A stretch of DNA of 64,000 bases from Conus ventricosus. Lineage: Eukaryota > Mollusca > Gastropoda > Neogastropoda > Conidae. Below are positions 12,101-25,500 of this stretch, piece by piece; positions within the stretch are counted from its first letter, which is position 1; the number at the start of each line of letters is the position of its first letter. The position numbers and the translations under genes are program-made. Under the pieces are notes generated by a model. The model saw only the letters and a program-made list of their open reading frames with translations, was not told the origin of the DNA and did not search any database. The stretch is from contig CM031596.1 in assembly GCA_018398815.1 (NCBI GenBank), positions 66,311,442-66,375,441 of the forward strand. The letters are read 5' to 3'.

Positions 12101-15100
12101 CATATAATTAAGTATGATGTTACTGACACAAACAAAAACAAAATCATAGAAAAACAAAAATCAATGTACAAAGAACAGCAATGACAAAATTCAACACAAA
12201 CAAACTGAAGTCATAACTGAAAGCTGATCAGACCATCCTTTGGAGCATCTGAGGCCACAAAGAGCATGTTGACCTTCTGTCCATCCATCACAGACTTCAG
12301 CTGCTTGGCAGTGTTTTCAATGGATGGCACATCATCTGGTCTGGCGTACAGGAAGTCAGCTCTTCGCAAATGGGCTGCTACATATGGTCCTCCTTTTGCC
12401 TCTCCATGCTTTCGCTTAGGAAAAAAAAGGGTTGATCTATTACGAAAATGAAAGCCAGAGATCATTATGAACTACAGATACTGCAATTCTTTGCCATTCA
12501 TATCTATAGATTCATTTATGTTCATCACTTATTTCGCCCCTTTTTTTCCCTAAACAATTTCTTTCTGTCAGCCCTATCAGAAACTCTGAAAGGCCAGGAT
12601 CACTTAAACTTTTTGTGCTGGTACAAGACCATAAGTTGCAACCAGCCGCCGTGGCGAAGTGGTTAGCGTCGCGGGACTCCAGGCTGGGAGGTCGTGGGTT
12701 CAAAACCCCATAGAGTCATGTGGGTTTTTTCTGCCCGACCGGCTCCTACCCAGTTTGGTTTGCTGCAGACTCAGTTGGGAAGACGGGACCACACAGTCGA
12801 GTTTCATCCACTTAATGGATGCGTTTCTGAGAGTGTTGCTCAAATTTTCTGACCACACGCAGGGGGCCTGTATCTCTCGGGCCTGGTTGACGCCGGGATT
12901 TATTTTTGAAAGGAAGCGTAGAGTCACCCCTGTCATGTAGTCTCAGACCGAAATGGAAATCTGTTGCATCATCTTAATCATCCTCATTCCCATTAATCGC
13001 ATTAAAAAATAAAATTGTCTCAAAATCTTGGGCCTTATGCCCTGCTCTCATGGTGACCTCAATTTCGATGTCCTTCCAGTTTGTGCCTTGGTTTGCTTCC
13101 GTCGGGGTAAACCGGTATCGGCAGTCATGGGGGCTGGTCGTTGGTACGGACGTGGTGCGCCCTCCGGAGGGAGTGCTCACTACACCGGCTCCCGACTAAC
13201 AATTTTTGTCGTCCAGTAGGGGCTTAGTAGGTGGTGTCCTGCTATTTTAGATCAGAACAGGCGCCATGAAACCACCGATAGTGACTCGGCAGCAGTGCAA
13301 GTTCTCTCCGGTGGGTTGCCTCTTGACATTGATTCCCTGTGGATTGCGGGCTGGGGTTTGCGGCGGGGGCGGCCGGGCTATGGCTGTGGAGGGCGGTGTC
13401 GAATGAGCGGTGTGGGTGCACTGCCCTGAGGTGGCGCAGAGGTTGGGACAGCAAAAAAAAAAAAAAATAAAAAGACCAGAAGGTTGCAATGTGCCTTATG
13501 TCATGTGACATTAGTCACAGGGCTCAAAAGCAGAATTACTAACAGCCACAGGTATAAATGTTTGCCTACTTTTTTTTTTTCTTTTCTTCTTTCTTTTCTT
13601 TTTTTTTTTCTTTTGCTCCCACATTTTTCCTCTCTGCAGCCATTCAGAAGTATCACTCCGCTATACACAATGACACTTGGCTTGTCATACAGGAATAACA
13701 ACTACAGCAACCCACAAGAACAATCAGCTTCAGGTGTAATTACCATAACATCAGCCACCAAGCCTCAAGCTGATAATATTTTGTTAGTTTTGGAGCCGGA
13801 CTTAGGTGTTTGTGATGACCACTCATGATGACAGAAACCATTGCCACTGAATTCACTCAAGACAGATGCTATGCCCACTGTCTCAAGACAAAATAATCCT
13901 GCACCTCTTTCCTGTCAATTTGAACAGTGTCTGCTTAACAGCACAGACATACATATTACAGTCATTTTGTTGCTTATTGTTCTGAGCAGCCATTCAGAAA
14001 AGTTATCAAGTTTACATGCTGCAGTTCTGGAAGAATCAGAAAGTGTCCCGACCCTAGCATAAGGCCAAACCCTAACACATAATGCTTGCCTTCCCTCCGC
14101 ACTACCTCTTTACCCACCAGCATCCCTGTCAGAAGTCTGACCAATAATGGACCTGTCAGAATTGCTAGCAACAGTACAGGGTTAAAACCCCACCTTCCTT
14201 CCTCTGTCAGTCTTGCTTGTGCAATTAAGTAAAAAAAATAACACCTGAAACAGTAATATCTGTTCTTCAGTCTGATGGTGAGCCTCTGATAAGAATCTGC
14301 AAACACAACACTTACGATTGATTAGAAACTACTTTCTTTTTCAACCCGCATCAGTTTTCTTTTTTTTCAAATTGTTATCTCCACTCAGTCAGAGTTTGAA
14401 TACAGCATTTCTTCACCTTTCTGTGGATCTTTCTTTTGACTATTTAAACAAGCAAAAAAGGGGGAAAAAACTTGTTGCTGACAAAAGACACATTAACAGA
14501 CAAAACACCACATACCCACAAGAAGTCTTATTTACTTCACCTTTATATGAGCTGGTTAAAAAAAAAAAATTATATCATGGTCTTACAGCAGCTTGAAAGG
14601 CTTTTACTTACAGAAATTGCAGAGCATCCATAGCTGCTAGTCACAATTTAATACTCTGGCTGAATCATAATATGAAAATGCAGTATGTCATACACACAAA
14701 AAGGTCAATCCAGTGCCTACCTTCATTTTAGTCCAATCATCTTCCAGTACAGTGTTGTCTTTTTCATCTGTCGAATCCAGAAACTTTCTTCTGAATTCAT
14801 CTCCAAGGTCACGAAGAGCTTTGGAAAACCGCATGCTGCGCCGGCACTGGATGATACAAAAAGTTGATAAATTACAATACACATCATCAAACATTAACTG
14901 ATAAAATTCTGCCATCAAACTAAACTGCTGCCATTAATTCTTGTCTATGGAAATCACTGACATTATCCAAGCACTGAATAATTGAAATTACTCCCAGCAC
15001 AATTTTCTGTACAGAGAATTGTGCTGGGAGTAATTTTTTTTTGTTTGTATAAAAAGAAGTGTTATCTTCTGAATTGATTTTCTTTGTCCTTTTTCAAGCA

Positions 15101-18100
15101 CATGGTATAAACATGAAGGGGATTTAGCTACTAGCATAACTGGAATATGCTGACCTGGGAGATCTGAAAAATCCTTCACACACTTTATCCAACAGACAAT
15201 GCTGAGGCTTGAACCCACAACTCCACATTGAAACAATTACCTAAACTTCCACTCAAAATCATATTGTATAATTGCTTTGTTTTGACCATTCAATTCATGG
15301 TTCAGTGCACCCTCCCTTCCCAACTGCAAAACTGAACGCCGTCTTGATATTTTTAACAGTAATACAAAAAGTATTTGCGCTGCATTTAAATGATGAGCTC
15401 CTTAGACAGAAATTCACAAGCCTAGTCAAGATCTCCGAACTCTGAAGGCTTGAAATAGATGTCTGTTCCCTACTGATAAACTTATCGAATATGACAAATC
15501 AGAGCATGGCTTAGTTTTCACTGCATCACTATGCAGGAACACACACATGCATGTAACCATTTATCAATGGGACAACATTTTAAAAAGTGGGTAACTCTGG
15601 CTTTGATACTTGCTACTTGTGGAAAAATACCAAGCCAACAGATTCCATTTGATGCCCGCAGAATCTGGTTTTGATTTTCTTAGGCTAAAAAAAAGGAGGA
15701 AAAAGTGGTACCTCTTAAAAATGCGAGGAGCAAAAATGTACACCTGAACAAGAGTGAAAGTTTACCTATTTGGCTCTACATGCATGAAAATCTTATTAGG
15801 ACAGCTAATTCAAAATAGGAAAGTGGTGGGGAAAAAAGGAAGTGATAGGTGGGGATAAGGTGGAGAATGGAGAGGTGGATGTCTGGAGGGAAGGTGGACA
15901 GAAAAGAGATGGCTGTCCATAGAATATCACTGGTTTCACTCAGAAATGAAAAGGAAGTGGCAAGTTGTAGTTCAGAGTAAGGCAATCTCCTGACCATCAG
16001 CGTTTAGCTACACTCATGTTTCATTACTAACCTGTTCCAAATTTCAAAGTTATCTCAACTAGGCCGTCATCTTTCAGAAACTATCACAGTTTCCCCTGGT
16101 TCTACCCAGTAAGACAGTGCCATGCAAACGCATATCTCCAATTCTAATACAGTCATTTAAAACATTCTGTGGACAAGTGCCAGTCTGTGTACAAGTGTGG
16201 GAAATGTGTGTGTGTGTCTGTGCGTTAGTGTGCATGTGTATACATGCATGTGAGCAAACACATGCACTCTTGTGTGTGTCTGCACCTGTGTGCATGCACA
16301 CATATATGTGTGTTATGGGGGCATGCATGTATGTGTGCGTCTATGTAGTACGTGTGTGTGTATGCAAGAGTGTGCGTGTGTGTGTGTGTGTGAGATAAAT
16401 TTGGAAAATTATCATGAAATCTAAGTTTATCAAATCAATCTGACTTTTCTTTGAAGAATTTCCACAATACTGGAACCTTAAAGCAAAATGTTAAAATGCC
16501 TAAAACTTGTGTTGGTCACCCATACTGCTAGTGCTCCTGTCATGCCTCAGTTTCTGCGACAAAACTGACCATAGTAGTATCAACTTTCTTGAAGCCTGCA
16601 CAGTACAGTTCTCATACCGGCAGAACTAGCACCCACTTTTTTTAAAACAAGTACTTTTTAATTTGCTGCTTTTGTGCAGCTTTGTTTCCCTGATTCCATT
16701 CACAATAAACAGTGGTGCCAATCCTCTTCATCAGTTCACAGTATAATATGTGAAATTCATCAGCACAAACTTCTGTTTGTTAGTACAAGTCTTCACTGTA
16801 TTGTCACAATACCTGAAGCAAACTAAAACGCAGAAAGTCAAAAGTTTTGCCAAATTAAACATAACATCAGGTCTGCCAAGAAACATTCTGAAATTTAGCA
16901 CATAGCTGGTCCACTTGGTGTAACATTGTAATGACTTTCTGTGGTACTGTAGAAGTAGAGAGTAAATCCACTTCTATTCAAATATATTTTTGGTGGAACT
17001 TCAGTCACGAGTAAGGTCCCTTTTGAATCATCATCCTCAGACAACTACAGCACTGAATAAATGGAAGTGAAAAAATAAACATCAAGAGCCAAGTTCCTGG
17101 CACTGCATTTACTTCTTGGTTACTAATCACAAAAATATAGATAATCAAAAAAAAGCAGATAACTAACTGTAGCAATTCTGTGGAATATGTAAACCATGAA
17201 AATCTCAGTGATACCTGCATGGGCACTGTGGACCTTTGCAAGAAATTCATCAGAAAATAAATTAAGTAATTATCCATCCATATAAAATTCAATCAGACAG
17301 GAAATACAATGAAAATATACCTCTGCACAAATGACAATCTCTTATTTTGTTCCATTTAGCAAGATCTATATGGCTGATCTTTGTTCTGTATATCGTAAGA
17401 GGATATTTATGTCTGCTCCTGTCTGGTAGACACTGCACTAAATAGTTTAATCTTGATGAAATGTAATAGTTGCTGCAATATATCACTTAAGATATCTGTT
17501 ATTAATGTATGAAGCAAAGATTGTAAGAGTGACATTGTATGAATTAGCTGGTGCGCGCCATTAATATTTTTGCAATTCTTTACTTTTACTTTTGCTTGCA
17601 AGGCGCACTTATATTCTTGTCATTGATGACAAGGCGATTGTGTGGACGTAATTTTATTTCTTTTCTCTTTTTGCTTTCTTTCGTTCCTGTCATGTTGTTC
17701 CTAGTCTAGAACTTAAGAACTCTGTTACCATAGCAACTGTATAAGCTAACCCTCTGCCAGACTGTTGTGATTATCGAACAGAATCAGTAACATATCATTC
17801 ATACTTTCTTTCCGACTGTGTTTGGATATCGATCCATATGTTCGCACCTATAAATACCAACCGTTAATCTTATGAAAAGAAATGAAATCTATCTTGTCAT
17901 AGCAACATGATGTAATTGACTTTATCTAAATCAACATATTTCATTGTATGGAGTGCTATTACGTATACCTGATACAGTAGAGAGATTTGCGATCAGACAG
18001 CAAGACCTATTTCTTGGTGTTGTTAATATTTTCTTAGTTTTTACCCATGTATTCGTGCTTCCATTTTTTTTTTCATTTGTAAAAGAAAAAATACTTATAA

Positions 18101-19486
18101 AAAAGAGTGGAAGGAACCATCTCTGTCTTCCTCGTACCATCAGTTGAGCTGATTCTGGGGAGGTGTATTCGTGATCATCGTTGAGGGGGTCGTGCTGGCG
18201 AGTCTGGCGTGACGAGCCATGCTTCAGGGAACGGACGAAGATGTTTGTGGTGTTCATGTATCTCTGTTGCGATACCCGTCCGCCTGTTTTGTATTTATTC
18301 TTGTCACGTCTTCACTTGGGTATGGTTGCGGATGAACACTAGATCGATATTCCATTTTCATTTGTTGTTGAACATTTGTATTACCATATGTTCTTTGATT
18401 TAGTAATATACTAGATAGGCGAATGTCCATATTCATGTTGATTACACGTCTTCGGTTTCGAAACTATGTTATTATGTTGCCTTTAGGACTGATCAGTGAC
18501 ACTTGGACATGGTGGGTCAGATGACAGTTTCGGATCTGTTGAGTTTTAGAAATGTATTTTTATGATGAAATATTATTTGCAAATTAGAAATTAGGTACTC
18601 CGACAGATACGGACAGTTGAGTATCTGTCCATCGACACAAGGAAGGGTGCTCCAGTGATCACACAGCGAAGTAAAGACTAGTAGACATTTTGTGCTCCCC
18701 ATCCTATGTTGCAGAGGAGACTCTTTTTCCTTTTCTTCTTCTTCTTTTCGTCGTTACATGTATACTTCAACCCTTACTTTCGTCATCATCTCATCACTCT
18801 CACCGTTTTCCAACGCTTTTCAATGTCGTCATCGCTTCGTGACAGTTTCTACTATCTCACGGGTCCTGCGTCTGCATACACATGAACCGTCCTACATGGA
18901 GGGAAAGTTCTCCATGATCTTGTTGAAGTGACTCTGTTCCCGCGACGCATTTATTAGGCTAAGTGTATATTTATATTTTTATTCATATTTGTGACAGTAA
19001 TCTCCTGTGTCCATATCCGTCCATTCACCTTAATATATATTCTAATTATCCTACCTCTTTTGTTGTCATCATCATCACTGTGTGCATGAGTATATATGTC
19101 TGTGTTTGTCTACTAATTGGTGTGTGTATTAAATATTCTTTTAAGCATTAACTAGATTTTGACCTTTGCAAACAATGTGCGCAAGGTTGTGTTGGATAGA
19201 TAATTTCATCTCCTCTATCCACACTAACGCTTCAAACATCTAGCGACCCGCAGATCAGCATGACAGACACTCTAAAATGCCACAGTAAGTCATCTCGATT
19301 TCCAAACAAAGAAAAAAAATGTCATTCTGAAAATTCCGTTGAAAATATTAAAAACATATAGGACCTCTAGTATTCATTGATATCTTCATGCAATATGTGG
19401 TTGGTAGGATCTAATGAACATCTATCATTATGCCAAGCTTGGTTGTTATAGAGCTTGTAATTGCAGACAGCTTCAAATTTACCACC

Positions 19487-19534
<48 letters not shown>

Positions 19535-22500
19535 TGCATAAAAATGGACAACCGATACAAAATGATGACACACACTAATTTTATCTTCCACATGAATCAA
19601 TAAAGGACAAGAATTGGCTGTGTGTATTCGCAAGGGTGTAAAATCTAAAAGTTTCAGCTGTCATGTGCAACACCTGAGACACAGCTGTGTGTCCCTATAT
19701 TTACAAAAAACATATGCTGCCAACTCAGTGCCAGTAACTGATAAAACTATCAATGTTACAAAATGAGCATCTGCTTCCCTGATGGTCACTTAACTCTTAT
19801 CTCTGTGATTTGAACCTGTTATCATTGTCATGAACATTTCTTTAACGGGTTCTTAAATTTTATACATTCATTCGTTTTTTCCAATAGGCCATATCAGAAT
19901 ATTTACCTCCCAGTACCATTTGTCTCCAAAGCGATCATGAAGGACCGTTTCTGCTCTATCAATCATCACAGTTCTGCAACAATAACAAAAGCATAAGACA
20001 GCATTTATTTTAAAAAAAGAAGTGTGGAAACATATAAGAGAGAAAGACAGATTTTTATGACCTATCTGACTTATTTCTTGTACTGCATTACAAATTAACA
20101 AAATCAATCATCAAATAAACAAACACTAAATGCTTCAGTCAAATTTCACATTACTCATCATGTTCCATTTCCATAGAAAAACAACAGAAGATCAAGCTAT
20201 TAAAATTATTTTCCAAGTTCAGTGTTCTGGAAGACACACATGTGGAAATGAAGTTCGATTCTGATGCATAAAAAGTATTTCTTTGTGTATGGTAGTAGGG
20301 CACATCACTTTTCAAGTCAAATATGCAGTCATGACAATCACACAGCAACTTCAGTGGAGTGATTGCAGCTGGCCTCCCAGACGACACAACAGAAGAGTTC
20401 TTTCCCTTCACTGCTCACGCACATGTGTACACACAAGCATGTGCCAAAATGTTGCTCTTACAGGGCTCACAAAGCATAAACATGGACGAATGTGCCAGTG
20501 GCAACTGAAGATGTCACTCCACCTTTATGCTCAACAGCATCTGCTTCAGCCAACAGACCCACTTCTGATGACACTGATATAGCAATGACGTTTGGCTGTA
20601 ACTTTAGAGAAAGCTGAACTGAGAAACTAACTGAACACAGTTGAATTAATTACTTTTGGAGATGTACTAGTATGTATGTATGTATGTATGTGTGTGTGTG
20701 CGCGTGCATGTGTGCGTGCATGCGTGCGTGCACGTGTGTGTATGTGTGTGTGTGTGTGAGTTTGTGTTGTAATATGATATTGCTGTTGTATTAAATGGCT
20801 CCAGTATTCATGTCTGCTTGAATCAGTTTTGACTTAGTTTGAGGTTCATCTTGTGGTGTTTTCTTGGAGCTGACAAATGACTATACTTGTTTTCTTTTTG
20901 TGTAAACCTTTTTAGAGCTATATACTAAAACTGTAAATGTGCGTGTTTCTTTTTCTCGTTTCCATTCAGTCTGTGTTGTTCTGATGACCCTTTGAAATTA
21001 CAAATGATCCTCTTAATTCCAATCAAAGGGTCATAATGACCCTAAGAATTTTAGAACCCCTGGGAACATTGAATATTTACCATTATCTGACTAAAGCATT
21101 AACAACTGCTCCAAACACTTACACACCACTATTGCAATCATATGGCAGTGAAGAGCTAATCAAATTGGAGTTCTTTAAATTCGTTGTATGCATCACTGTT
21201 ATATTTCATCTGATTCTATTCTCATGTGACTAACTTACATTTACAAGAAGAAGAAGAAAAGAAAGGGGAAAAGAAAAGGCAGCTAGAACTGTCCTGTAAC
21301 AGTAGGCAGCATGGTGATGTGACAGATGCTAGGGCCATCAGGATCTCTATGGCTCTGTTTTCAAGTACAAAGTTACAGTGATATGACCAATCAAACCTTC
21401 ATGACCTCTTCCGTCTGTCTCTGGCACATTCGCCTGCCCATGTACTAAGCATAATGATTTTAGCCATGAGTTCATGGCAAAACACATGCTTGCACCAGGA
21501 AGGTTTATGGCATCTGTGAGCACAGTACAGGTCAGCCTGCCCATCTTCTGGCTTTTCTATATGAGAAGCAGAAAAACTGGCTAAAGCTGTTATTCTTTGA
21601 TGTCAGGGTCTTACAACCAAAATCGGTCATCACTATTTCAAGTCCATGCATTCATTCAAGACGGGCGCTAGTGATTAGCAGAGATAGTGGGGAGCTGATG
21701 GTGAAATTTCCATTCAATCGTGTTATTATTACTTTATCAAAAATGAACTTCAAAATGGCCAATAAACATCGTAAGTGTCTGTAGCATCAATCCATTACCT
21801 TTCCCTGAACTTGTCTTGCATTGATCAGTTACCTGGCAGTGGTGTTATGCAGTAAGAAGGGCTTCAGCAGGGCAGAATGCCCCAGCAGAGACACACAGGT
21901 CAGTTTCGAAGCACTGAGATGATCCCCATAGCCAAGAACCACCCATTCCACAGTTGTGATTCCTCGTTCTGGAACACCAAAAAGTGAATATGGTTTCCTC
22001 ACCTTGGCCTTGGTATTCATATATGAAGAACTGAAGCTTCACAAGGACAAAACTGGATCCAACTTTGTTACTATTTTAACACAATTTACAAATGGGATCC
22101 TTCCTTGTGCATCTCCTCAGTAATTGAAATGTTCCATTTACTGATTGAGTAAGATAACTTCTTTTTACTCAAACTTGGAACTGATCATGAAACCTCACCC
22201 TTTGAAAATATGTCATGTCAAACAGCCCATTCTAAGCGGACACAGATAAATTTTGTCTATTCAGAAGCATTCAACTCAAGAACCAACATCAGGCATCTGT
22301 TATAACTGAATTATTGCAATTTATAACTCACTAGTAGTTTATTATTTGTCTAAACCATTCTCTAAACTGAATGAATGATAAGTTAGTGTTGTACGATTGA
22401 GTGCTGGACTTCTAGTAGTGTAGGTTCTTTCTTAACCAAAGTCAATTACCCCTAATCTTGTTATCATATATATATTTGTGTTTTGCAATCATCTCTTAAC

Positions 22501-25500
22501 TGTTCTTCTACATAACCTTTTCATCAGGGAAAAAAATACACAAATCCCACATCCCCAATATCTTGCTAAATTTTGTTCACTTATGCTCAGCTGAGATAGA
22601 TTATAAGGCTTACATACTGAGCTTGGAACTGTTCTAAGTACTCTGTGAAACTGATCTTAGCAATTTTAGTCCTAAATTTCACTGACTTATTATCAAAGTA
22701 CTACAAACTTGAATATTACAGGTGTAATAAATGAAATGGTTCTGAAATGAATCAAGAGTGTAATTTAGGTAAATTAACCACAACTTTATTATTTTCATTA
22801 TACAACAGGAGAAACTTTTACTTTCATTTGTGTGAATCACAACAGTTTCCAATGTATACTGAACAACCCTTTTTCCTCAGTAAACTTTGAATCACTGATT
22901 TACACATTGCTAAACAAACTTTAATCACAGACACATTATGCAATAATGAACAAAAACAAAGATCATTGAGCTCACACGATAAGACAATTCTAGTTCACGA
23001 TCTTAAAATCTGCTCCATTTAGAGATAAGATAAGATAAGATAATGTTGCTTATAGCCCAGCCGACCGCAGAGGGCACATCAGGGCTGTCACCACGTCAAA
23101 ATCAACCCACCAGTCATTCAAAAAAAACAACAAAACTTTCACACATCTCGTTAAATGACATCGTCTACAAACGAACCAGACAACTTTGTTAAAATCCTTC
23201 TTCCGTAAAATCTCAAATCAGATGAAAAATGTTAATTTCTCTCAAAACCCAAGGATCACGTCAGGCGGACATCCCTGAACAGATCTTCATAGGACTCCGC
23301 TGTAAAATGTTTGTGTCTACATCGGCAAGTCCAACACTCTAAAAGAACATGTTTCATTGTGAGGGGTGCATGACATGGAAATGCACCACGGAGCTTTTCA
23401 CTCTTTAAAAGGTAAGAATGGGTAAAATACGAATGGCCGGTGTTGCAGCGGCACAGAACCGTTTCCTCTTTACGACCACCCGACGTAGATGGGAGGAAGT
23501 CTTTAAGGTTTGGACGGATCTGAAGAGTTTGTTATTCGTCTGTGTGTTCCAATCCTCCTGCCAGAGGTCTCTCACATAATCGTTAATTTTGGGTTTCAAT
23601 CTGAGCAGGGGATATTAAGTGTTGGACAGTTTCTCTCTTGTGGCGTTCTTGGCTAAACGATCAACCATTTCGTTCCCGCCGATGCAACATGGCCAGGAAC
23701 CCAAGCAAGAGTAATGTTGTAACGTCCGCCTTCAACTTGCTAAAAAGTTCACAAAAAATAAAAGTTCGGGATGCTGAAGGTTGCGGCCAGCTATGGCCTC
23801 CAAAGCTGACAGCGAATCCGACAGAACCAGAAGTCCCTCCTCGAAGAATGGGAGATTATCTTCAAAGCCAGTACTAGAGCAGTAAGTTCAGCAGAATAGA
23901 CAGAAGCATCTGAATGTATATGTTCCAACAATATCTGAGAAGGAGCCCCAGGGCAGTAGGCTGCACAGGCCACTCCATCCTCAGACTTGGAACCGTCAGT
24001 GAAAACTTTTTGATAGGATGGGAATTTGGAACAGAGCTCGGCATACAAAGCCTTGTACGCCAGAGAGCTGGTAGACTCCTTACGGAAAGCTGCGAGATCA
24101 AAACGATCTCTGGTGTGAAAAAGGTCCATGGAGGTTGATCCGGAAACTTGGAAAAATCGGAAACTTACTCCCAGGTCTATACCTGCATTCCGCACGTGAG
24201 GCTGCATACGAAGCCCAAACGGCGGAATACATTTTCGGGTTATTTTCAAACTTACTTTGGAACGGGGGGTCAAAAACACAGTCATAGGCAGGATTCTGTG
24301 GTTCTGAGAACAGTCGGATATAATAATTCAAAGACAGTTTCAGCCTGCGATTGGACAGTGAAGGTTCACCTGCCTCTGCGTACAGGCTGTACACAGGGGG
24401 TGGTGCGGAACGCTCCAAGACAGAGACGAAGCCCTTGATGGTGGATAGGGTCCAGAGTTTGAGGTAAGATGATCTTGCGGAGCCGTACACAGCACAACCG
24501 TAGTCCATTTAGAACGGACCAGGGCTCTGTAGAGGTGCAACAAAGTTTTCTTATCAGCGCCCCAGTCGGTGTGTGCTACGACCCGCAGAATATTCAGTGC
24601 CTTTTGGCAAGCATTTTGAGGTTTTTAATATGGCTGAGAAAGTTAAGTTTTTGGTCAAAAATGACTCCAGAAATTTGGCCTCTTTAACAGCTGGAATGGG
24701 AGATTTCCCTACTTGAAGTTCCGGATCTGGAAAAAACTGACGGAAGTTATGGAAGTGAATACATTGGGTTTTTGTAGCAGAAAAGGTGAAACCGTTGTCA
24801 TCCGCCCACCGATGGATTTTATCTACGCAAAGCTGGAGCCTGCGCTGGACACTCGGGTACAGGCTTCCAGTTGCGTAGACAGCAAAATCATCCACAAACA
24901 ATGAGCAGTCTGAACCCTGCTGAACTGATTTCACAATGTTGTTGATTTTAATACTAAAGGGGGCAGGAGACAGTATGCCCCCCTGGGGAACACCCAACTC
25001 CTGCTCGTGGACATCAGAGAGAGTGGTGCCAACCCGGACCTGAAACTGTCGTTCTCCCAAAAAATTTTGAATAAAAAGAGGAAGATGACCTCGAAAACCC
25101 AGATCGTGGAGATCATGAAGTATCCCCGACTTCCAGGTGGTATCGTAGGCCTTCTCCAAGTCAAAGAAAATTGCCCACTGCATGCTGTCTGTTTAAAAAA
25201 GCGTTCCTAAGTGTAGATTCCAGACGAATCAAATGGTCAACTGTACTACGATGTTTGCGGAAACCACACTGTTCTTTCGCCAAAGGCCATCGGTTTCGAG
25301 TTTCCACATGAGCCTAGCATTGACCATTTTCTCCATCAGTTTACAGACACAGCTGGTCAAAGCTATTGGACGGTAGTTAGATGGATTAGAAAGTTCTTTT
25401 CCGGGTTTGGGGATGGGAATAATGAGGGCTGTCCGCCAAGAGGGTGGAAAGAAACCTGTAGTCCACACGTGGTTGTATACCTGTAACAGGATGTTCAGAC

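Noticed and set aside
12654..12720. A functional tRNA gene
   Set aside because: The A and B boxes belong to a SINE head; no cloverleaf acceptor stem closes and a long SINE body with poly(A) follows. The same applies to 52690-52812 and 15190-15240.
21833..22042. A longer exon 4 starting upstream (acceptor near 22033) that avoids a frameshift
   Set aside because: It would add residues with no match in the family and lose the NGWF match; the acceptor at 21970 fits with one missing base.
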